Below are positions 25,701 through 32,000 of a stretch of 64,000 nucleotides of DNA, one piece after another (position 1 is the first letter of the stretch; the number at the start of each line of letters is the position of its first letter). The notes under the pieces are model-generated. The model was given only the letters and a program-made list of their open reading frames with translations, was not told the DNA's origin and did no database searches. Location: NCBI RefSeq assembly GCF_009928525.1, contig NZ_JAABOK010000016.1, positions 91,490 through 155,489 of the forward strand. The letters run 5' to 3'. This DNA comes from Chitinophaga solisilvae. GTDB lineage: Bacteria > Bacteroidota > Bacteroidia > Chitinophagales > Chitinophagaceae. The position numbers were made by a program, and so were the translations under genes.

Positions 25701-26075
25701 GACATCGGCGATATCTATCACTTCATCAGCAATGGGAGAAGACGGCGGATGCATTTCAGCGGTGACATACTTTCTTTTCGCCGTATCAGCGCCCTGTCCT
25801 GTGGTACTGCCTTCCACCAGTACCTGCCACTTCCCTTCCCTGCCTGCACTACAGCTGATGCTGAGCTGTAGTTCTTCTTCCCCGCTCACTGCCAGCGGAT
25901 AATGAATAGTGAGATCCCGCAGTTCCAGCGTAGTATAATCGTAATTATGCTTACGGAATACCTGGTAGATGAGATCTATATATGCCAGACCCGGTAATAT
26001 GGCCTGTCCATATACAATATGGCCGGCTATGACAGGGTTTTTAAGGGAGATATTGATATGTTCCGTTATCATCAT
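7734..26075 (-). CDS. trans-AT polyketide synthase, second protein (modules 2b-7a), 6113 aa
   Basis: Domain order with approximate residues: DH 1-280 (HIVYG His19, HPALVD Asp near 187); ACP 300-385 with GLSS instead of GLDS; KS 418-850; DH 1045-1280; KR 1541-1690; C-methyltransferase near 1975 (LEIGAGTG); ACP 2226; KS 2318-2730; KR 3138-3290; ACP 3433; KS 3525-3925; ACP 4161; KS 4242-4670; KR 5093-5245; ACP 5393; KS 5471-5885; two-helix docking tail about 6085-6113. Each KS has Cys in T-A/V-CSS, a HGTGT-type His (HGTAT in the third) and a GH-ending motif. No AT follows any KS; the short post-KS linkers end in YPFARERYW-like motifs typical of trans-AT systems. The KR near 3280 has Ala where the catalytic Ser should be. 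The start is ATG 26075 or 26072, 10 bases after the upstream stop, so the genes are co-transcribed. The protein begins directly with the DH, which pairs with the non-elongating KS ending the previous protein. Confidence 0.97.
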   Translation of the reverse strand: MMITEHINISLKNPVIAGHIVYGQAILPGLAYIDLIYQVFRKHNYDYTTLELRDLTIHYPLAVSGEEELQLSISCSAGREGKWQVLVEGSTTGQGADTAKRKYVTAEMHPPSSPIADEVIDIADVRRTAKEIISMEDIYRRAREVELVHTGFVKTTGAVYHTEEAAFIDITVGPEAAGSAAGFMFHPALVDGSAMGTGLFPVDENGKPFLFLPLFYESFYATELLQEACIARYSASRKKDLLNLNITFYNREGRKVARLKNFSNKLVKEPGQINPERTIAAPAEQIRKIPPAAPVVSGSNNEALQQAVSYLQQLMAAAIGGQAAQIDIKTGYYELGLSSASLLSIVETIGEKTGTGLSPILLFEHTTIAELAGYLSESYPQVFGAAAPATSVTRQEENRLPVNVSNNPVVQYLPENTDIAIIGIAGRYPGAENIAAFWENLLEGKDCITEVPPERWNWRRHEALRSPSGKILSRWGGFLKDVDRFDPAFFKISPRDAETMDPQERLFLEICWETMEDAGYTPKSLAGPEKRNKVGVFAGVMHKDYALIGAEAVLKGAHFPLSLNYAQIANRVSYCCNFHGPSMAVDTVCSSSLTAMHLALESIRHGESEVALAGGVNLSLHPDKYLSYGLMDLHASDGYCHAFGKGGDGYVSGECVAAVLLKPLNKAIQDQDHIYAVIKGSSINHGGTASGITVPSPVAQADMILSCLEKTGIHPRTISYVEAHGTGTSLGDPIEMQGLVKAYRQYTADKQYCAIGSVKSNIGHAEAAAGISGLSKAVLQLYHKTLTPSLHAQELNPYIDFASSPFYVQRERAVWHAPEITTGEGTKVLPRRAAVSSFGATGANAHIILEEYTPAPADVASSPVQGQFLVPLSAKNRERLQAYAAKLLRHLQDNPEAANPAALAFTLQTGRVALEHRIAFVTGDIAGLTGMLQAYVNGQTNIPGCFEGQLKAGQDTLQLFSGDEDWGVLVQQWLQKGQLKKAAELWVKGLEIDWLLLYPSGHPQRISLPAYPFARERYWIPENQQPLPAVQQQASAWLHPLLQQNTSDFTEQRFSSTFSGKEFFLADHVVQGRSILPGVAYLEMARAAVSCSMRTHVEENIQFRNIVWATPLVAGETPAEVHVGLWPEDNGEITYEVYADGAAAKTIYSKGSILLTEPQGRSAWNIADLQRSCNRRHMPGEECYRIFNDMGIAYGPAFQGIRDIYAGDRQLLAKIVMPAAAGNGQFILHPSILDAAMQTTLALRYQDGNTRPAMAFALRSCYMLQPCNQEMWAYTRYSDNTNEGDALQRFDIDLCDEQGNICVQITGLSSRAGGIEATADTISRSWRLTPVWEQVITEQELLPQHTTVVVAGASPADMTVIRRYYPQAKAISITTTDSAVTLQEKLESVAPFEHMIWVTAAAGKEELQQQEKEVLHGFRFMKALLQCQPENVLQYLTVVTRRGAAVSTTGDVSPAAAGIHGLVGALAKECPRWKVRLADMPALIDIPWKDILTLPPDAAGNAKAFRNGQWYEQHMLPLEEQVEATSPVYRRRGVYVIIGGAGGVGTAWTEHMIRRYDAQVIWIGRRTKDATIQAAIDAMALLGTAPEYISADAGNKEAMLQAYRSVRSKYSQVNGVVHAAMVMHTRNIKSMEEEDFLRVSSAKIAAGICMAEVFAQEPLDFMLFFSSMVSFVKNAGQSGYAAGSLFADALARQLARSSSYAVKTINWGYWGSVGAVAGSEVLQEWTRKNEIGLIASAEAWEVLDAFLAAPQEQWLFHKTTGPAGMNGLVLSAGALRQLPPANTPCLQRISASALQERIPVPVVPPYDADMTAALCEVIWVLLRDTGLFDKKYFTLADITPVVIPVYHRWLEESLEILAANGYLELQEDACIVLKDVQLTAADAWARWDAQLKQWPLGSSEKEWIRLTEVMLRAMPQILTGKTAATDIMFRDASLDLVRGIYQGNEVADYFNEVLAQTIVAYLRDRTRQGNTTPVRILEIGAGTGATSAGVFRLVNEYAGQIGEYCFTDISKAFLFAGESMYGQEYPRLPITYKLLDISQPLEPQGFEPGSYDVVIAANVLHATRNITHTLRNTKALLSKHGLLLLNEVSSRLFFAHLTFGLLKGWWLTEDPGLRIQGCPGLYPHSWKALLEQEGMRHVWFPAQAAHATGQQIIVAESDGMIRMAAKSEAPAKQAPVKPVVAPAPVAAVDNNTDKEELIRKAIVSKLAVSLKIAPDKIDMDASFADYGLDSIIGLHTVQLLNEGMSLSLESTVLFDYSSVNRLAAYIYANHQPVLEIAAAATTPAVQPQPSTPSIAYQRRKAPVPLKAPAEEKIHREPVAIIGMSGKFAGADNVHQLWDYLRDGTDLVEKVTRWDLSSSYEEGETYCDQGSFIRDIAAFDPLFFNISGLEATYIDPQQRLFLEEAWKALEDAGYAGSGVPAQPRLWGVYVGSAAGDYQKLFKDKKEIPPQAFWGNLNSITPARIAYHLDLQGPAIAVDTACSSSLVAIHMACQGLWERETDMALAGGVFIQSTPGALLDANRAGMLSPGGRCFTFDNRADGFVLGEGVGAVVLKRLQDALKDGDHIYGVIRGSGINQDGTTNGITAPSAVSQERLESRIYEEFNINPADIQLVETHGTGTKLGDPIEFNALTRSFRKYTDRQTYCAIGSVKTNIGHVTAAAGVAGLVKVLLSMQHKMIPASLHFETGNTNIAFAGSPFYVNTALKKWETPDQQPRLAALSSFGLSGTNAHMIIEEAPQQKRTHTQLPAYMVVLSAHSAVQLRQQVTQLQDYCRQSPATDPGDMSYTLLLGRKHFHHRWAAVSSGINELIRQLEEWLRAGTAPQVWSGVLPETGRREDAVRKKQGEESIQRCSQVLPQQEYTAQLAVIADLYIQGYTLVFDRLFTAGYGRIPLPAYPFARDTYWVDTPAAGTPAGVTEMDIRMMTPVWEKISISPPALIPTPARVLLTGGTVEDMHALQQYWPQVQVSRLDAVNSHKTILPAREAAGHTHLVWIAPDNTDHPDNSTALIAAQHTGVLSCFRLIRALLQKGYATHELSWTIITRGCVSTGPQDRIRPDHAALHGLCGAMAKEYPHWSVKVADLPEGAPVPWEQVMHLPADAAGNTLAWRKGSWYSQHLALLQQTSPVTSLYRRNGVYVVIGGAGGIGTEWTEYMIRNWQAQVIWIGRRREDTAILASRDRLGALGVRPDYIQADATDADALRAAHTIVMNRYGRIHGVIQSAIVLQDQGLLNMEESAFHAVLRAKVDVSVHLAQVFGKEKPDFVLFFSAMNAFIKAPGQSNYAAGSTFEDAYARYLSQQWNCPVKTINWGYWGHTGVVSGEAYRQRMYEAGIGSITTAEAMSALEQLLAGSIDQIALIKTTSSCVIPGIPVKGMNMAAESLQLPEKDIRKHTAQPAMSTQTLKHHARSILRSCISHLLKITAEQIRDDHSFSALGVDSIIAVQLVARISKETGCRLQASVLFDYSTVAELAQYMADNFRPELEAASQPPQTPAALNNTGVPVLTPGNTVAPQVTPSPATVIQKEPVAIIGISGRYPGSASLEELWAHLSGGDDLVTKADRWAATDNSTYYGGFLDHIDQFDPHCFNITALEASYMDPQQRLFLEESWKALENAGYTGNDGHTHACGVYVGCHAGDYQQLLGKDAPPQAFWGNAHAVIPARIAYHLNLQGPAMAIDTACSSSLVAIQQACQALWTGEIKMALAGGVFIQVTPRFYELGGKAGMLSPTGRCYSFDDRADGFIPGEGAGAVVLKKLSDAIADGDHIYGVIKGTAANQDGATNGITAPSGRSQERLIRQVYDNFHIHPENIGMVEAHGTATILGDPIEYGALTGAFRKYTGRERYCALGTIKTNIGHASAAAGIAGLSRVLLSLQHKQIPPSLHFRQGNGSIAFEGSPFYVNTDLQEWPSAPGHARQAALSAFGFSGTNVHMVIEEAPAPLRRPAEKPAYLIVLSARTQAQLQLQVRQFLTFSEAHPQTAMGDMSYTLLLGRKHFHHRFSCVARNAQELHEALRTWLENGSAPGIHTAVLQEGREGEQESLMTYGEECITICRQTSNAAEYRERLSAIASLYVSGYALPFDRLLAGGSYGRIPLPGYSFMRERYWVPEHPDKKPLPPLVPQQPAAAHTSGSLQAATEAAVQQLLASITGIAPARLEATGHFEELGLDSIMITQFSKGIEKWTGHLDTTLFFRYHTIRSVAKYLTDTYPAAMQVHDNAGVTAQAATDNPPVPIPVAAQTPEHPANGNGHTDIAVIGIAGRYPQAETLEAFWKNLYEGKDCIEEIPADRWSLTGFYEPDFNRALAEGRSYIKWGGFLKQVDCFDPLFFNISPRNAVLMDPQERLFLETAWACLEDAGYTRRSLEQEGYGNRIGVFAGATFNNYQLLMAEAAQQQGKEMYIANSQIYSIANRVSYVMNFTGPSLTVDTACSSSLQALHLACESIRRGESRMALAGGVNLSLHYSKYITLSQEQFGATDGHCRAFGEGGSGYVPAEGVGVVFLKPLQDAVADGDHIYGVIKGTAASHAGKTNGYTVPGPASQSLAIETALRNSNIDARSISCIEAHGTGTSLGDPIELAGLTDVFRKYTSDTGFCAISSVKSNIGHAEAAAGIAQLTKVLLQLKHQTLVSNLMHGQRLNPNIAFEQTPFVVQQHNTEWKRPVTDGREMPRRAGISSFGAGGANVHMIVEEYIPVTTPAASFVQPLPYLIVLSARNEDRLRMKATQLLDVLQSGALRENGLPDIAFTLQTGREAMDTRLAFTVNSMRDLEDRLVNYLAGTPDDSLLKGNVKDHKETLALLGKAEDLQELLDFHTAKKQYHKLLELWVKGAVCDWNKLYPAGKPARISLPVYPFAKERCWVGGTKATKAVPAESPAADNVASLLTFEEYWTPAVRTITNIPVKIYVCLLGTDDEPQPVVAVRPGTTTVVITAGSHYEKHSAHHYTINPQDRSTYEAALQDITQSLGSIDALLYGWPLAGHSFVQDCTPVVLLLQALAATGIRQLRCLLTGSYRTGEERCYLESWSGISHSLGMTMPGIKMGIAYHEAGEISLSEWMQYCFDELQADRIQSTCYQAGQRYAGSIRPVVTEDATAMPIRNGGTYLITGGAGGLGLIFARHLAVSQPVNLLLTGRKPLDATRKAAIDALEALGSKVWYIQADIADEAAMSKGLQEALQQCGPLNGVIHAAGIASDKSILEKTLADFSRILSPKVAGTIVLEQLLKGQSPDFVCYFSSSSGILGDFGSGDYAMANRFLMAYARYRSQAGMPGKTLVINWPLWREGGMQFDADDTTRMYLKSSGQRLLETPEGLAIFMKLLAQPRVQHLVIAGERDRVHRFLGLETANTMAVPQPAPVVGAPPVNDLPLKHDLPAEEAIEQDLKAIAGQLLEIAADKLDHRENLADLGCDSVRLTAFANRINAHYNIEITPALFFAHPTLEKLTAHFLNAYKETVTAFYAQPAVPAETVAPAADTTHLEHSTDAVPGVPVPVAITGMSGRFPQARNIDEMWNILQQGHCAVEEIPAERFDWRKYHGDPAEDPEKTNCRWSGFIPGVKEFDPAFFEISPREATEMDPRQRLLMQEAWRALEDAGYGPAQLKAGKVGMFVGVEEGDYQLLPDAGHHVTANHTAILASRLAYFLDLKGPVMAINTACSSALAALHQACASLRNGECDAAVVAAVNLMLLPERWVWMSQAGMLSADGKCAAFSKQANGLVPGEAVAAIVLKRLPDATSQGDPVYAVISASGINYDGKTNGITAPGSTAQAALLRDTYDRFHISPEDIDYIVTHGTGTRLGDPVETDALHEVFKKATTKKHYCALTSSKTNFGHTLAASGLVSLISLVQALRHKTIPASLHCEEESDYVKWNDSPFYINKSTRPWEDKGKGVLTGAVSAFGFSGTNAHVVVQSHPQNIPPVQKTAPYYLLPLSATTEEALQEKINDMIRFLQQPATAPLQLVNISYTLIAARQHFTHRCMIIASSSEEAIRLWQQAAGKEHAAGIHQGSVAAGFREQKAQQQYLQGMLEAARLMEDNVNDYTEILHAVADSYCEGYSPDWQALYGDTPPHRVHLPAYPFAREHYWWPKKKEQTTMPVVTLQQEPPAATTRLYEQLLDEVLSNDISIDMALQRIQEM
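16105..17040. repeat. duplicated KR-region DNA block, copy 2 (in second PKS gene)
   Basis: Partner of 2040-2976. The two are nearly identical in the NADPH-binding and C-terminal KR parts. They differ in a short block at 16255-16285 that encodes the catalytic Ser region, where this copy reads FFSAMNAF against FFSSMVSY in the partner. Confidence 0.75.
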
Positions 26076-26085
26076 GATATTACTG

Positions 26086-29000
26086 TTAAAAGGTTTCCCA
26101 GATCATGGGAAGCTGTTTTACATGATCAGCCACCGGCGTCTTTTGCAGATTTTCTATGCTGACTTTTTCAGGATTGTGTACTGGAGATACTTTTCCCGTA
26201 TCCGGCAAAGGCAAAGGTTGTCTTGTACCGGATCCATTACGTATATCCGTTCCCGTAGTAATGATTACATGTACGTTGGTGCCGCCGTCAGCGAAGCAGT
26301 TAAGTCCTGCCACAGCCGGAGCGGCTGCCCAGCTGCGATGCTCCCGGCTAAATTCAAACGGCGAGGACGTGAAATCATAATACCGCATTGCCTGCTGGCC
26401 CGATAAGAACGGTACCTGCTCCCGGTGATGCAGCATCAGCAGCACTTTAATCAGTCCTGCCATACCTTCCGCACACAACGGGTGACCAATGTTCGGTTTG
26501 ATACAACCCAGTCCGCACGGCACTTTCAGCCCGTTGCGATATACTTCGCTGACAGCCTTCAGTTCCAGCAGGTCTGTTACTTCCGTGCCGGAGCCGTTCG
26601 CTTCTATATAGGTGATATCCGTTGCGCGATATCCGCTGCGTTGCAAAGCCTCCTGCATCACTGCCTTCTGCGCCTGCAGGTTCGGGCTGGCAGGCCCGGC
26701 GGTACGGCCGTCGTTGTTGACGGCAACGGCGCGGATCACGCCGTAGATGTGATCCCCCGATGCTTCCGCATCTTCCACCCGCTTCAGCATTACCATCCCT
26801 GCTCCTTCGGACAACAGTACACCGGCAGCCCGCTGATCGAAGACATGAAAAAAGGGACCATTATTGAGCAGGCCACGCTGTTCAAACAACTCCATTACGC
26901 CACCGCTTTCAAGCAGGCTGACGCCCCCGGCCAGCGCGGTATCTATATCTCCGGTCTGTAACGCCTGGCAGGCCATATGCAAAGACACCAACGCACTGGA
27001 ACAGGCGGTATCCACTACCACAGCAGGGCCGCGCAGATCAAAGAACTGGCTGATGTTGGCCGCCAGGTAGTTTTGTCCTACTGCCACCACCGGGTTACGG
27101 GCTGCCGACAGCGCCAGTGCGGACGGCTGATGTTGACTGCGGCCACCGATATAAACACCGGTACGGGTGTCTTTGAATACCGTATGATGGTAACCGGCAT
27201 GATATATTACCCGCAGACTTTCTTCCAGTAATAACAATGCCTGCGGATCCATGGCTGCGGCATCAGCGGGTGGTATTAAAAAGAAATCGGGGTCAATGGT
27301 TTTTTTGCGCTGCAGCATGCCTCCGTACACAGCCCGGCCGTCCTGCGTTGTGCTTACCTGCGCAAGCCCGCTGCGGCCGGCAGATAGCAGGTCCCAGTAA
27401 GCATCCAGGTTATCGGCGCCTGCAAAACGGCAGGACATGCCGACTACCGCAATATCTCCGGAGAAGCGTGCCAGCGGCTGTTTTACCGGGGCTATCGCCG
27501 GAGATGCTGCCGGTGGGGCATGCCGTTCTTCCTTACTATTTACATGCGTATCATTAACCGGCAGGTCTGCAGCGTGATGCGCCACCAGCCAGCCGGACAG
27601 CGATGATAATGTCGGGTATTCAAATAACAGCGACGGGTCCAGCGGCGCAGCTATTTCCTGATTGATCCGGCGCAGCAGCTGCGACAGCAGGATCGAATCC
27701 ACTCCATAATCCTGGAAAGCTGTATCCGCATCCAGTTTGCTGACAGGTATTTTCAGTTCTTCACTGAACAGTTCCAGCAACCATTGTGTAGTGGCAGATG
27801 ATATGGAAGCGCCGTTATGATTTTCTTTATGGACAACGGATGTTTTAGCGACGGATGTTACCGCAGGGAAATGCAGCAGCTCTGCCGGTTTAAACGCCTG
27901 CGCACTGGCAACAGCCGCCATGATTACACCCTGGCGGCCGCTTTGCAATACCTGGTCCAGCAGCGACAGGCCTTCCGTATTCAACAGCGTCAGCAGCCCC
28001 GTGTCCTGGTAAGCTCTGCTGGTTATCTCGCCTATTCCGATTTCTTTCCAGCTGGGCCACTGGATACTCACGAGCGGACTGATTCCGGTGTGAGCGGCAG
28101 ACAAATAATCCATCCAGGCGTTAGCCATGGCATAGTCTGCCTGGCCTGCACCCAGCGAGGGTATGATGGCCGATACAGAGGAGAACAATACAAAGCAGCG
28201 CAGCGGGCGGTTTCCGAAGATCCGGTACAGCGTGCTCAGTCCTTCCGTTTTCGGTGACAGCACCGCTTCCATATCTTCCTTACGTTTACGGATAAACGCA
28301 GGATTATGCGGGTCCAGCAGGCCGGCGCTATGTATGACGCCTGCGATGCGGCCCAGCCGCGTTTCCAGCTGTGCCAGCTGATGTTCCAGGGCATGCTGGT
28401 CGGTAAGCGGCGTAGTAATCACTTCTACCTGTACTCCCAGACCAGCTATGGAAGCCAGTTGCGGATCATCAGGTGAAAGCGGGCGGCGACCCAGCAGTAT
28501 TAATTTCTTTACGCCGTAGCGGGAGATAAAATGTTTTGCGCACAGCAAACCGATGCCACGCGTGCCACCGGTAATCAGCAGTACTTCATCTGCATTGAAC
28601 TGCAGGCGGTCCGCCTCCGTAACGGGCAATGCGGCTTCCGACAACACGGACTGATAGCGTACGCCGTTGCGGTAAGCGACTTCCGCTTCATGGCCGGCAT
28701 GATAATATTCCTGTGCAATCAGTGATGCCAGCTGGCTGTCAGGCAGGTCTGCCGCCACATCCATATGACGGGAACGCAGTTGCCGGTACTCGCTTTGCAG
28801 CATACGGAACAACCCTGCAGCCAGCGCACCGCTCCGGTTTCTGGGAGTATCCTGCACCGCTTCCAGTCCGCGGCTTACCGCCAGCAACAGATGTCCGCTT
28901 TCCCTGGCTTCCGCTGCCAGCTGTTGTAACAATGGCAGCCAGCGTTCCGGAGATACCATCTGCGCACTGCATCCGGTAAGATCAATACAGCCACTATAGC

Positions 29001-32000
29001 CGGTGCTGTGAAATATGAGATCTGCATCTGCATTTACAATATAGCTGCCCGGAAAATGGCGGGTCAACGCTTCAGCCAGCCGTTGCGTATCTGCCACGGA
29101 TATAATGACCGGCGGGTGTGCAGCCGATACCGGTGTTTCCACCAGGGCAGCGCTTTCCCATTGTTTCTCCAGGAAATAAGTGCGGCGTACTGCAGCAGTT
29201 TTTTCGTTTATCCGTTCCCGTATCACAGGTATTACAGGCTGTTCTGGTATCCAGTAACGTTCACGGGTAAACGGATAGACGGGTAAAGGCACAGCTGGCA
29301 TTTCATCAGACAGTGACTTCCAGTTCAGCTCATATCCTTTTACATACAATTCTGCCAAAGCCATCAGCTTATCCGAATACTCCGTAGCTGCAAGATGCCG
29401 GTGGTCCTGCAATTCTTTAATGATGCTCTGTCCCAGCTGCCGGAAGAGCGGCTGCAACTGCCTGCCTTTTTCACCTGTATTGTCCTGGAAATAAGCATCC
29501 GCCTGTCCTTTGGACAGCACCTGCATTAACTTTTCTTTCAACATCCGGAGATCGCTCACCACGTATGCAGCCCGCAGGTGGAAATGATCGCGGCGTAATA
29601 ACAACGTGGCTGCCACAGCTGCCAGCGGGTAGTTGTCTTCTTCCTGCTCCAGCCAGTGCAGCAGCTGCTGCTGCTTTTCTAACAAGGCTTCGGTTGTTCT
29701 GGCAGACAAACAGATCAGATAGCAGGGCGACGGCGTGATGGCAGACATGGTTGTTACCACCGGCGCTTCTTCCAGCACTACATGTACATTGGTTCCACCT
29801 GAACCGAAACTGCTCACCCCTGCCCTCACCGGCTGCGGGCCATGCTGCAGCCAGGGCTGATGTCTGTCTATAAAAAAGAACGGTGTGCCGGTAATGGAGA
29901 AATGTTTGTTCTGCTGCCGGAAATGCAGGGAAGCAGGCAACTGTTTATGCTGCATGCATAGCAGTACTTTCAGCAATCCTGCGATGCCTGCCGCCGCTTC
30001 AAGGTGGCCGATATTTGTTTTAACAGCACCCAGTGCACATTTCGCAGTTATATCAACGCCGGCGAAGGCTTCTTTCAGGCCCGCAATTTCAATGGGGTCG
30101 CCCAGCGACGTACCTGTACCATGCGTTTCAATATAGCTGATCGTTTGCGGCAGCACACCTGCATCCCTGAATGCAGCAGAAAGTAAACCCGCATGCTGTA
30201 CCGGGTTAGGCACTGTAATGCCGCCTGCCAGGCCGCCATGATTAGTGGCGCTGCCTTTAATAACAGCATAGATATGATCCTTGTCCTGCTGCGCCTGTTG
30301 CAACGGTTTTAACAACAATACTACGGCGCCTTCTCCTCTCACATAACCATTTGCTGCCTCATCAAAGGAGCTGCATTTTCCGTCCGGAGACAGCATGCCT
30401 GCTTTGTAGTAGGCAATACCGTTAGCCGGGTGGCACATGAGGTGTATGCCTCCGGCCAGCGCCAGCGTACATTCTCCGGCGCGTATAGATTTCACGGCTT
30501 CATGCACGGCGAGCAATGAGCTGGAACAGGCGGTATCCAGCTGCATACTGGGACCATGCAGATCATAAAAGTAGGAAAGGCGGTTCGGCAGCATGGACAT
30601 AGAAGAGCCAATGCCATAATGTGCGCCGGCACTCTCCGGATGCTGGTCCAGCAAACGGCTGTAATCCGCGCCACTGGCTCCGATAAAGACGCCGGTATCA
30701 GACCCTGCAAATGACTTTGCCGGATACCCCGCATGCTCCATACACTCCCAGGTCATCTCCAGCAGGAACCTTTGCTGAGGGTCCATCAGCTCTGCCTCCT
30801 TCGGCGTAATGCGGAAGAAAGACGGATCAAACGCAGCGATTTCTTCCAGGTACCCGCCCTGGTCAATTCCTTTATGCGTATGTACAGGGTCTATCGTTGC
30901 CGGCCATTGCCATCTGCCTTCCGGCATTTTCCCGATGGCGCTGCGGCCTTCCTTCAGCAATTCCCAGAACTGTTCTTTATTGCTGATGTTGCCGGGCAGC
31001 CGGCATGCTACTCCTATAATGGCAACATCTGTATGTGTGTGTCCGGGCGCTGTTATTTCCGCTGCTGCTGTCGCCTCTTTCACTGCAGCAGCGCGGTTAC
31101 GCGCGGAATCTCCTGCTATGAGGTAACTGATAATACGGTCGCCCGAACTGTGCTCAAAGAAAAAAGAAGGTTCAAGCGGAATGTTATACTCACGGCTGAT
31201 CCGTTCGCTTAACTCCAGCAGATCGGCGGAGTCGAGTCCCATTTCCATCAGGGGACGTTCCAGTGAAAACCCCTTACGGTCGGGCTTTCGCAGGATGAAT
31301 AATATAGTATCGGTGATGAATGCGGTCACCGCTGTTTTATCACGTATGTATACGCTCTCTGGTTCCGGCTGTGCTGTTATTACATTGTCCTTTCTTTCAC
31401 GCCTGTAGAGATCATAGGTAAGCAGTACGCCAAATCCCTTGTTCTGTGTATCCTTCGGCCGGTAGCCGGGCACGGGCGACAGGATGCGTGCGCCGTGCAT
31501 GGCATGAAAACGCAGAGTGGTATCTGTCAGTGTACCCCGGTCATTGCGCAGGTGAATATAATCGGCATAGGCAGTGCCCTGATGCTGTTCATAATCCTTG
31601 CAGCGTGTAATGCCGGCCACTGTTTCCACACCCGGCAGCAGGCTGCACAATTGCAGCATGAATTCCAGCAGCTGATCGCCGAGGTTCATGTATTGTTTAC
31701 GGGGAAGAATATACAATCCCATCAGCTGGATGATATGCCCATCTTTCTGATGAAGATCATCCACCGCATCGATGGTAGTTGTCTGCAGTTCCTGTACCTG
31801 CATGATCCGCTGGGAATATATCACGCCGCTGATTTCTCCGTCCATCTCCAGCACCAGCTGGCCTTCCGGATAGATCTCCAGTCTTTTATGTACTACTGCC
31901 GCAGGCGTACAGAGATGTTCCGCCCAGTTGGCTGCTTCCAGCGCTATCAGTGCAGGAAGATCTTCCGGCCTGGCATATCTCACTGTATAGTTCCTGCGTT

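Noticed and set aside
421..25902. Many plus-strand ORFs of 60-240 codons opposite the PKS genes
   Set aside because: They lie antisense to continuous, domain-rich PKS frames, recur at the same place in each KS or KR copy, and show no family motifs.
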